This document shows positions 1 through 4,993 of a DNA stretch of 6,894 nucleotides, piece by piece. The stretch comes from Lachnospiraceae bacterium (lineage in GTDB: Bacteria; Bacillota; Clostridia; Lachnospirales; Lachnospiraceae), in the NCBI GenBank assembly GCA_003520105.1, contig DOVL01000207.1, forward strand, positions 2,828 to 9,721, written 5' to 3'. A program made the translations under genes and the position numbers. Position 1 is the first letter of the stretch. Every line of letters starts with the position of its first letter. The notes beneath the pieces are model-generated. The model was given only the letters and a program-made list of their open reading frames with translations, made no database searches and was not told the DNA's origin.

Positions 1-110
1 ACTTTCTTGATCTTCTTTCTCTTTTCTTCACTAAGTGACCCACCATTAAAATATCTGCTTACCGCTGCCGTAGATACTCCGGCCTCCAAAGCTATCTCTT
101 TGATAGTCAT
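1..110 (-). CDS. LacI/GalR-family transcriptional regulator, N-terminal fragment
   Basis: Only the first 36 codons lie in the window; the gene runs off the left edge. They encode a canonical LacI-type helix-turn-helix: MTIKEIALEAGVS, then the recognition helix STAAVSRYFN, then a short GG turn and LSEEKRKKI, which matches helix 3 of the family headpiece. The ATG at 108-110 is preceded by AGAAGG about 10 nt upstream, which overlaps the end of the amylosucrase gene. A GTG slightly further upstream is followed at once by TGA and cannot be used. The gene lies 15 nt downstream of the amylosucrase stop on the same strand, so the two are probably cotranscribed and perhaps translationally coupled. The family usually represses neighbouring sugar genes and responds to a sugar. 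I infer that it controls the amylosucrase and senses sucrose or a product; the ligand domain is not visible. Confidence 0.9.
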   Translation of the reverse strand, partial: MTIKEIALEAGVSTAAVSRYFNGGSLSEEKRKKIKK

Positions 111-125
111 CTTCTCACACCCTTC

Positions 126-1976
126 TTACTTAAATCTTGTTATCAACCAACGAAAATCCTTAGCCGGGATACCGACTGCCTTAGCAACAACCTTTTCTCC
201 CGTAAGCATATTTTCATATTCTTCTTCCTCATTTATCCAGGCTGTCTCATCATAGTCACTGAAGTTAAACAGTGCGATCAGCTTCTCTCCTCTGTAATAA
301 CGACCGATACCGAGTATATGATCGTTATAGGTTTCAACTATCCATGTATCCGCCTCATTTTCAAATACTCTGTTAGATGCACGCAGACCTGCAAGTTTTC
401 CTATGGCATCGAAGATTCTCTCTTCTCTGGTGCCTTCTTCCTTCCTTCTCGCAACGCTGTCCCAGTCGAGATTTCCTCTGTGAAGATACCTGCTGTCATC
501 CCATTTATGCGGATCATCATGGTAAGTATAATCATTTCTCTGACCTATCTCATCACCGCTGTAGAGTACCGGAATACCGCTCTGGGTGAAGAGAAATGCA
601 TGCAGCATGATATCAAGAGTTATGGCTCTGTCCAGCTTATCATTTCTCCCCTCATATTCCGCAGCTTCTATTCCGCAGAGTGAAGCGGTCGTACCGCAGA
701 GACGTGCATCACCGAGTCTCGGATCGTCATTATAAAGCTCACCTCTGGCGTCGGTTCCCGGCCACGCGCCCTTAAGATAATCATTCAGATATTTCTTATG
801 AGCAACCTCTTCTACTCCGAACTGCTCAAGATATTTATAATCAAGGCCCCATCCTATATCATCGTGGCACCTCAGATAATTCAGAAATACATACTGCTTA
901 GGAAGTGCAAATACAGTTCCGAGCTGGTGCTTCAGAAGTCTTACATCCCTCGTTGCAACGGTATGCCAGGTGCTTGCCATGGTAGTAACGTTATAAAGCA
1001 TATGGCATTCAGGCTTGTCAACGGTTCCGAAATAAGGAACAACCTTTGACGGTTCCATAACCACTTCACCCAGAAGCAGAGTACCCGGACAAACGATCTC
1101 GGCAGCTATCCTCATGATCCTGACAAGAGTATGAACCTCCGGAAGATTCCTGCAATCGGTACCGAGTGTTTTCCAGATATAAGGAACCGCATCAAGTCTG
1201 ATGATATCAACTCCCTGATTGCAGAGATAAAGCATATTTGCCGTCATATCATTGAAGACCACCGGATTTCTGTAATTCAGATCCCACTGATACGGATAGA
1301 AGGAAGTCATAACGACCTTGCCGGCCTCGCCACACCAGGTAAAATTGCCCGGAGCAGTGGTTGGGAAAACCTGCGGAACCGTCTTCTCATATTCATTCGG
1401 GATATCCCAGTTATCGTAGAAGAAATATCTGTCCTGATACTCCTTCTCTCCTCTTTTGGCGCGTACCGCCCATTCATGATCCTCACTTGTATGATTCATG
1501 ACGAAATCAAGACATACGCTGATTCCTCTGCTATGACAATCATCCGCCAGCGCCGCAAGATCCTTCATGGTTCCGAGTTCCGGCTGAACATTTCTGAAAT
1601 CCGAAACCGCATAACCACCGTCGCTTCTTCCCACAGGACTGCAGAGAAGAGGCATAAGGTGCAGATAATTAACCTTACATTCTTCCAAATAATCAAGATG
1701 CTTTTTCACACCCTTCAGATCACCCGCAAAAGCATTGGTATACATCAGCATACCCAGCATCTCATTTCCTGCAAACCAGTCGTGAACAACCTCTCTGCCT
1801 GCATCCCACATCTTCAGCTTCTTGCTTCTCGCCTTATAATACTCATAAAGCATACTGCAGAAGTATTCAAAGGCCTGCATATCATTGTTGTAAAGCTCAG
1901 CATATAACCACTTCAGCTCGTCATAGTATTTTCCTATTCTCTCACTGAAGGTCTTGTCCCATTTTCTCTTTTCCAT
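126..1976 (-). CDS. GH13_4 amylosucrase-type sucrose glucosyltransferase/hydrolase
   Basis: A complete 616-aa GH13 enzyme, close in length and colinear with Neisseria polysaccharea amylosucrase (recalled, not searched). That family splits sucrose and either transfers glucose to alpha-1,4-glucan or hydrolyses it. The catalytic set is intact: nucleophile D262 in RLDAV, acid/base E304 in LLGEV, and D372 in HDDIGW. Substrate-pocket residues also align: D119 in RSDGGYAV, H162 in NHTS, F226, R260 and R496 in DDSRYLHR; D119 and R496 correspond to the salt bridge that closes the sucrose pocket. Domains run: N-terminal helical (about 1-75), (beta/alpha)8 barrel with B loop (about 160-235) and B' loop (about 375-435), and C-terminal beta domain (about 545-616). 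There is no signal peptide, so it should be cytoplasmic and act on imported sucrose. AGGAGG at 1981-1986 sits 4 nt before the ATG. Hydrolysis versus polymer synthesis cannot be decided from sequence; sucrose phosphorylase (GH13_18) is less likely. Confidence 0.9.
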   Translation of the reverse strand: MEKRKWDKTFSERIGKYYDELKWLYAELYNNDMQAFEYFCSMLYEYYKARSKKLKMWDAGREVVHDWFAGNEMLGMLMYTNAFAGDLKGVKKHLDYLEECKVNYLHLMPLLCSPVGRSDGGYAVSDFRNVQPELGTMKDLAALADDCHSRGISVCLDFVMNHTSEDHEWAVRAKRGEKEYQDRYFFYDNWDIPNEYEKTVPQVFPTTAPGNFTWCGEAGKVVMTSFYPYQWDLNYRNPVVFNDMTANMLYLCNQGVDIIRLDAVPYIWKTLGTDCRNLPEVHTLVRIMRIAAEIVCPGTLLLGEVVMEPSKVVPYFGTVDKPECHMLYNVTTMASTWHTVATRDVRLLKHQLGTVFALPKQYVFLNYLRCHDDIGWGLDYKYLEQFGVEEVAHKKYLNDYLKGAWPGTDARGELYNDDPRLGDARLCGTTASLCGIEAAEYEGRNDKLDRAITLDIMLHAFLFTQSGIPVLYSGDEIGQRNDYTYHDDPHKWDDSRYLHRGNLDWDSVARRKEEGTREERIFDAIGKLAGLRASNRVFENEADTWIVETYNDHILGIGRYYRGEKLIALFNFSDYDETAWINEEEEYENMLTGEKVVAKAVGIPAKDFRWLITRFK

Positions 1977-2030
1977 AGTACCTCCTGTGTGTAATCATCT
2001 TCTACTGTTTATGTGTTTTTTCTTCGCCGT

Positions 2031-2040
2031 ACCGTACGGT
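2031..2040. promoter_or_regulatory. Perfect 10-bp palindrome in the amylosucrase leader
   Basis: ACCGTACGGT is self-complementary over 10 bp and lies 55 nt upstream of the amylosucrase start codon, between the tandem repeat and the ribosome-binding site. With no loop it is more likely a protein-binding site than an RNA hairpin. The binding protein is unknown, and a palindrome this short could be chance. Confidence 0.35.
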
Positions 2041-2055
2041 CAGCTCTTTCCGCTG

Positions 2056-2117
2056 TTTCTGTTCTGTACATTCAGCCTTAACTCAGTTTCTGTTCTGTAC
2101 ATTCTGCTTTAACTCTG
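2056..2117. repeat. Tandem duplication of a 31-nt unit in the amylosucrase leader
   Basis: Two adjacent copies of a 31-nt unit, 2056-2086 and 2087-2117, differ at only three positions. The first 18 bases of each copy, TTTCTGTTCTGTACATTC, are identical. Each contains a TGTTC box followed by the palindrome TGTACA; a related TGTTC box occurs at 2173. The repeat lies in the probable untranslated leader of the amylosucrase gene, on the opposite strand to the sequence as written. It may hold duplicated regulator sites or be a neutral slippage product. Confidence 0.75.
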
Positions 2118-2132
2118 CTTCCGTATTGCTTG

Positions 2133-2153
2133 ATTTACATCCACTTTGTAAAT
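2133..2153. promoter_or_regulatory. Inverted repeat ATTTACA-N7-TGTAAAT, operator-like
   Basis: Perfect 7-bp arms (2133-2139 and 2147-2153) flank a 7-nt spacer, giving a 21-bp dyad. It lies 4 nt from the cre-like site at 2158-2171, on the amylosucrase side, in an AT-rich segment. The arm spacing (about one and a half helical turns between half-site centres) is compatible with a dimeric regulator. No specific protein can be named. Confidence 0.4.
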
Positions 2154-2157
2154 ATAA

Positions 2158-2171
2158 TGTAATCGTTTTCA
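2158..2171. promoter_or_regulatory. cre-like / LacI-family operator upstream of amylosucrase
   Basis: TGTAATCGTTTTCA fits the catabolite-responsive element consensus TGWAANCGNTNWCA at every fixed position, with the central CG that LacI/GalR proteins recognise. It lies 182 nt upstream of the amylosucrase start codon, downstream of the -10 candidate at 2242. It could be bound by CcpA (carbon catabolite control), by the LacI-family protein encoded just after the amylosucrase, or by both, because the family shares operator features. If the promoter is at 2242-2250 a bound protein would act as a roadblock about 65 nt into the transcript; if a promoter overlaps the site, it would block initiation. 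Confidence 0.65.
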
Positions 2172-2172
2172 C

Positions 2173-2184
2173 TGTTCCTGAACA
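2173..2184. promoter_or_regulatory. Inverted repeat TGTTC-CT-GAACA beside the cre-like site
   Basis: Perfect 5-bp arms (2173-2177 and 2180-2184) with a 2-nt spacer begin one base after the cre-like element and end where the hairpin at 2185 begins. The half-site TGTTC recurs in both copies of the 31-nt repeat. It may be a separate operator; the short arms leave chance as an alternative. Confidence 0.3.
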
Positions 2185-2226
2185 ATAATCCCACGCACAT
2201 CTTTTTATGAATCTACGTGGGATTAT
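2185..2226 (-). terminator. 11-bp stem-loop between the 93-aa gene and amylosucrase; terminator or leader hairpin
   Basis: Arms ATAATCCCACG (2185-2195) and CGTGGGATTAT (2216-2226) are perfectly complementary with a 20-nt loop. Read on the minus strand, the stem ends in ATTATTG TT, a weak U-rich tail. It lies 57 nt after the stop of the 93-aa gene, so the simplest reading is a terminator for that unit. However, a good extended -10 lies just upstream of the hairpin (2242-2250). If that is the amylosucrase promoter, the stem would fold at the 5' end of that mRNA as a stabiliser or attenuator. The long loop and imperfect T-run make terminator strength uncertain. Confidence 0.55.
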
Positions 2227-2241
2227 CTTCAGCCATGTATT

Positions 2242-2250
2242 ATTGTATCA
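2242..2250 (-). promoter_or_regulatory. Extended -10 promoter candidate toward amylosucrase
   Basis: On the minus strand TGATACAAT gives a TGn extension plus TACAAT, five of six matches to the -10 consensus. It is preceded by an AT-rich tract that could act as an UP element; the -35 hexamer at the 17-nt spacing (TTTATT) is poor. Predicted transcription starts near 2235 and would give a leader of about 260 nt on the amylosucrase mRNA. A weaker alternative is TACATT overlapping the cre-like site, with TTGTTC as -35 at 18-nt spacing. Confidence 0.45.
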
Positions 2251-2282
2251 TAGAAAATTATGAAAATAAATAGGATTTCAAA

Positions 2283-2564
2283 TTATTTTTTCAATATGAT
2301 CTTGAAATTATTTTGCCTTGCTGTTTCCGTTGGTCTTGTTTGCAGTCTTATTTTCAACTGAAACATATTCTGGTTCCGGAGTGCAAGAGCCTCCTTCTCA
2401 GCAGAAGTATAAACCTCATAGTCCGGATCATTCGGTCTAGGCGGCTTCGCCCTTACCTCCTTCTGTCCGAACGGAATCAGCATATCCTGAAGCTGTTTCT
2501 GGCTCAGTATGTAATTTGTAAACTGATCCTGATCACTTGTTGTGTCAAAATGCTGTAAGGGCAT
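2283..2564 (-). CDS. Hypothetical protein, 93 aa, downstream of the 710-aa gene
   Basis: I do not recognise this protein. It has 93 residues, 11 of them Gln, no Cys or Trp and one Gly. A proline-rich linker (about 40-50, KPPRPNDPDYE) separates an N-terminal helical part from a helical C-terminal part (about 54-75). There is no signal peptide or membrane segment. The ATG at 2562-2564 has AAGGGAG about 10 nt upstream, and an in-frame TGA 10 codons before it excludes a much longer start. It lies 75 nt after the stop of the 710-aa gene on the same strand with no terminator between, so cotranscription is likely. It shares the reading frame of that gene, and an alternative frame is open across the gap, so it may be a detached C-terminal piece of a once longer protein. 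A genuine small gene is the alternative. Confidence 0.6.
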   Translation of the reverse strand: MPLQHFDTTSDQDQFTNYILSQKQLQDMLIPFGQKEVRAKPPRPNDPDYEVYTSAEKEALALRNQNMFQLKIRLQTRPTETARQNNFKIILKK

Positions 2565-2606
2565 GTTATTTCTTCTCCCTTCATTTTCACATCATCTGTG
2601 TTTTCC

Positions 2607-2658
2607 ATATCATTGCCGGTGTTCAAAAATACACATTCATCATATCTTTGCCGGTCTT
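2607..2658. repeat. Imperfect direct repeat straddling the stop codon of the 710-aa gene
   Basis: ATATCATTGCCGGTGTT (2607-2623) and ATATCTTTGCCGGTCTT (2642-2658) match at 15 of 17 positions and start 35 nt apart. The second copy encodes the last residues (RPAKI) of the 710-aa protein; the first lies in the gap before the 93-aa gene. A 35-nt offset is not a multiple of three, so if this is a decayed tandem duplication it would have shifted the reading frame at the end of the gene. Confidence 0.5.
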
Positions 2659-4772
2659 ATATTTTTAAGATCCTTCTCCTTGGCTCCGGAATCTCTCTTC
2701 ATTCTTTCGAGTTCGGCCCTCTGGGCTCTCTCCGGTCCGTAGTTCTTCAGATCAACATGATCTTTATGGTTTGCCGCTTCGGCTCCACGAACTTTATTTA
2801 TCCTGGCAACCACTTCCTCAACACGTCCACGCATCTCAGGAAGGTACTTATGGATCACGGCAAGAACATCAAGTGCATTGTCAAATCTCTCCTTGCCGTC
2901 ATTCGTAGATCTTACGCTCTTCTTGCCCTTCATATAGGTCTCTGTGGCCTGAAAGAGATTGACTCCGTTTTCTATCAACTCGTCCTTACCTTCCGGAGTC
3001 TTCAGATAATACGATTCGAGCGATCCGATATTTTTAACGTATTTGACCATCGCCTTATATTCAGGTGAACGGTCATAGGATCTCATCATTACCTTACCAA
3101 TATTATCCAGTGAATTTACGTAATTTTTCTGATTCTGATTCTCCTCCATCGGATAATAAAGTGCTTTCGATCTGTCCTTTATGGCTTTACCTATATTCTT
3201 AGGATCCGAGAGAATCTCACTGACCTTCTCAGGTGCCATCTCTCCAAGCTTTAATGACACCGTAAGCTTTTCAGCCAGATTGTGGATCATCTTTACGCTG
3301 TAGGTTCTGGTGTCCGGTGAATCCTTAACTATCGAAGCCGCCATTGCTTTGGAAAGGACTTCAACATTCTTCTCGTGATTCTGTGTGATCCTGTTTGCAC
3401 CGGTATGTGCAGCTATATAAGCATCATATTTACCCTTGGCTGCCTCTCTCTCCGCATCCACTTCAACAACCTTAAATGTCTTGTTTGATGCAGCAAGCTT
3501 CTTCTCAATCGATACGAAGCTTACAGGCTGAGTCTTGTCAGAGAATCCCGGACCGGCAGGCTTTGTTGATACTATCTTCTTGTTAAATCCCTTAAAGGTG
3601 CTCTCAAAGTTCTTCCTGTACATCTTTGTTGAGAGCGGATCTCCATAGTCCTGAATCCATTTCTTATATTTATAGTTTCCTCTGGTATCAAGGGCTATGA
3701 CACCCCTCTTCCACGCAACCTGATCCTTATCGGTGAGCGTTCCGAGTACCATCTTTGTACCCTGATTCTTCCAGGCTTCCTTGATTTTTGATTCAAGAGC
3801 ACTCTGTGCATAACCCAGGTTCTTTTTCCCATCTTTCATTAAATTGTCCAGACATTCGGAAACCGTACATTTCTTATCGCTTTTAAATGTATCCAGAAGA
3901 CTTATTCTTTCTTCCTTATCAGTGATCTGCATGTAATCCATGAACGCTTCAATATTGTCATTCATGTGTTTTTTTATCTCGCTGTTAATATATTTTCCAA
4001 TATGAACACGCGAATGAAACTCACCGTCGTCAATAGCCGGCTTATCACTATGAAATACGTTTTCTATGTCTTCTCCGGTCATCATAGCCTGATTAGCGAA
4101 AGTACTTTCTTTTACAAATGCTTTCTGGAGGATATAGTTAGTCTTATAGTCAAGATCCCTTGCTGTATTGCCCTCTTTAGGAAGACTGTTTCTGACATCA
4201 TCATATTGACGGCCGAGTTCGACGTAAGGCTTAACCGTTACCTTGCCAAGCATCTCCATGAATCTTCTGCAGCCTTCGACAGACATGTGCTTCTTATCAT
4301 TCTTTGAGAAGAACTCGTATCTGATATCCTCCATCAGATTATAATGAGCCTTATGATTCAGACGTGTCTGTTCATAAGACATAATACTCGTGGTGCTGAC
4401 AGTTTTATATGCATCCTCAAATACTCTCGGATACATACCAAGATTCACTCTCTCCTTCTCGGTCAGAAGATTAATACTTTCTCCTATCAGATGGTTTCTG
4501 CTTGCAAGATTAGCATAGATAAAAAACTTATCCTCTATCGTAGGCTGTGAATCAAAAGCGGTAAGCAGCTGATCCTCTGTTTCAAGCTCCTTATAATCCG
4601 AATAATCGATTATAACATCCCTCATATTCTTCTCACGCTTTGCCTTAAGGGCTTTTCCGTGCTCTTCAAGCTCCTTCTTTCTCTTTTCCTGAGCATCAGC
4701 GATATTGTTAATGTCATTATTTTTAGGCTGTTCTGCTAAGCCATCAACCTTCTCATCATCGATTTCTTTCAT
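2640..4772 (-). CDS. Hypothetical large charged protein, 710 aa
   Basis: I do not recognise a family. The protein is 710 residues, rich in Lys, Glu and Asp, with only three Cys (168, 302, 307), and has no signal peptide or membrane segment, so it appears soluble. Residues about 28-50 (EKRKKELEEHGKALKAKREK) are a strongly charged helix, likely a short coiled coil. A middle part has scattered Trp and Tyr (334, 354, 372) and a Gly/Pro break near 405-410 (PAGPGF) that may separate two lobes. The C-terminal part is helical and contains ETYMKGKKSVRSTNDGKERF (611-630), which vaguely recalls a motif I associate with large Lachnospiraceae proteins of unknown role; this is memory only. No catalytic motif, nucleotide-binding loop or zinc site is evident. 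The start is taken at 4772 because AGGAGG lies 9 nt before it. It is followed by the 93-aa gene and is divergent from the MATE gene. Confidence 0.8.
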   Translation of the reverse strand: MKEIDDEKVDGLAEQPKNNDINNIADAQEKRKKELEEHGKALKAKREKNMRDVIIDYSDYKELETEDQLLTAFDSQPTIEDKFFIYANLASRNHLIGESINLLTEKERVNLGMYPRVFEDAYKTVSTTSIMSYEQTRLNHKAHYNLMEDIRYEFFSKNDKKHMSVEGCRRFMEMLGKVTVKPYVELGRQYDDVRNSLPKEGNTARDLDYKTNYILQKAFVKESTFANQAMMTGEDIENVFHSDKPAIDDGEFHSRVHIGKYINSEIKKHMNDNIEAFMDYMQITDKEERISLLDTFKSDKKCTVSECLDNLMKDGKKNLGYAQSALESKIKEAWKNQGTKMVLGTLTDKDQVAWKRGVIALDTRGNYKYKKWIQDYGDPLSTKMYRKNFESTFKGFNKKIVSTKPAGPGFSDKTQPVSFVSIEKKLAASNKTFKVVEVDAEREAAKGKYDAYIAAHTGANRITQNHEKNVEVLSKAMAASIVKDSPDTRTYSVKMIHNLAEKLTVSLKLGEMAPEKVSEILSDPKNIGKAIKDRSKALYYPMEENQNQKNYVNSLDNIGKVMMRSYDRSPEYKAMVKYVKNIGSLESYYLKTPEGKDELIENGVNLFQATETYMKGKKSVRSTNDGKERFDNALDVLAVIHKYLPEMRGRVEEVVARINKVRGAEAANHKDHVDLKNYGPERAQRAELERMKRDSGAKEKDLKNIRPAKI

Positions 4773-4781
4773 ATCCGTACA

Positions 4782-4787
4782 CCTCCT
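4782..4787 (-). promoter_or_regulatory. Ribosome-binding site that fixes the start of the 710-aa protein
   Basis: A perfect AGGAGG on the minus strand sits 9 nt upstream of the ATG at 4770-4772. A further in-frame ATG at 4800-4802 would add 10 residues, but it has no Shine-Dalgarno sequence and would place this AGGAGG inside the coding region. The downstream start is therefore preferred. Confidence 0.85.
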
Positions 4788-4802
4788 ACAATCTATCCTC
4801 AT

Positions 4803-4820
4803 AGTTTATCAAGTTTATCA
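4803..4820. repeat. Two tandem copies of AGTTTATCA
   Basis: Perfect 9-bp direct repeats (4803-4811 and 4812-4820) lie in the probable 5' untranslated region of the 710-aa gene, immediately next to its -10 candidate. On the transcribed strand the unit is TGATAAACT. It could be a small regulator site or simple slippage. Confidence 0.5.
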
Positions 4821-4848
4821 TCATAATAAATTACGACTGATAACAAAT
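4820..4848 (-). promoter_or_regulatory. Weak promoter candidate for the 710-aa gene
   Basis: On the minus strand TATGAT (4820-4825) matches five of six -10 positions. Upstream, TTGTTA at 4841-4846 resembles -35 but with only a 15-nt spacer; at 17 nt the hexamer is ATTTGT. A start here would give a leader of about 40 nt containing the two TGATAAACT repeats. No better candidate is visible in this strand. Confidence 0.35.
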
Positions 4849-4878
4849 CCGCAACAAAGCACGGTTTGTCATTTTTTT
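4843..4878 (+). terminator. Hairpin with seven-T tail in the divergent intergenic region
   Basis: On the plus strand ACAAA and CCG (4843-4851, one bulged T) pair with CGG and TTTGT (4862-4869) around a 10-nt loop. The stem is followed by CA and seven Ts (4872-4878). This has the form of a weak intrinsic terminator, but no plus-strand gene lies upstream in the window. It could stop antisense transcription before it reaches the MATE promoter, or be a dyad used by a regulator of the divergent pair. Confidence 0.35.
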
Positions 4879-4879
4879 C

Positions 4880-4907
4880 TTGTAAATTAAACACTTTATG
4901 CTATAAT
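4880..4907 (+). promoter_or_regulatory. Promoter of the MATE transporter gene
   Basis: TTGTAA at 4880-4885 and a perfect TATAAT at 4902-4907 are separated by 16 nt. The -10 carries the TGn extension (TGCTATAAT), which makes this the best promoter in the window. Transcription should start near 4914, giving a leader of about 80 nt. Confidence 0.75.
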
Positions 4908-4931
4908 CACATGATGCATCTCAAAAATAAA

Positions 4932-4947
4932 GCACATAGAAATGTGC
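4932..4947 (+). promoter_or_regulatory. Small hairpin in the MATE leader
   Basis: GCACAT and ATGTGC pair perfectly around the four-base loop AGAA in the untranslated leader. It lies 46 nt before the start codon and leaves the Shine-Dalgarno region free. A repeated CATCCG follows (4963-4968 and 4974-4979). I see no known riboswitch architecture in so short a leader; the hairpin may stabilise the mRNA or be a DNA operator. Confidence 0.4.
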
Positions 4948-4993
4948 AGCAATTACGCGTTTCATCCGGAAAGCATCCGAAACAGGTACAAAT

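Noticed and set aside
1131..1907. Plus-strand open frame of 258 codons opposite the amylosucrase gene
   Set aside because: It is fully antisense to a gene with an intact catalytic set, has no ribosome-binding site, and its translation resembles no protein; it is a frame shadow.
2598..3068. Plus-strand open frame of 156 codons opposite the end of the 710-aa gene
   Set aside because: Its translation is an irregular hydrophobic mix without motifs, and it is covered by the better-supported minus-strand gene.
4773..4802. Upstream start (MRIDCRRCTD...) for the 710-aa protein
   Set aside because: The ATG at 4800-4802 has no Shine-Dalgarno, and the AGGAGG it would place in coding sequence fits the ATG at 4772 well.
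4914..4993. Riboswitch in the MATE leader
   Set aside because: MATE genes are sometimes riboswitch-controlled, but the leader is about 80 nt, has only one 6-bp hairpin, and shows no recognisable aptamer core or expression platform.
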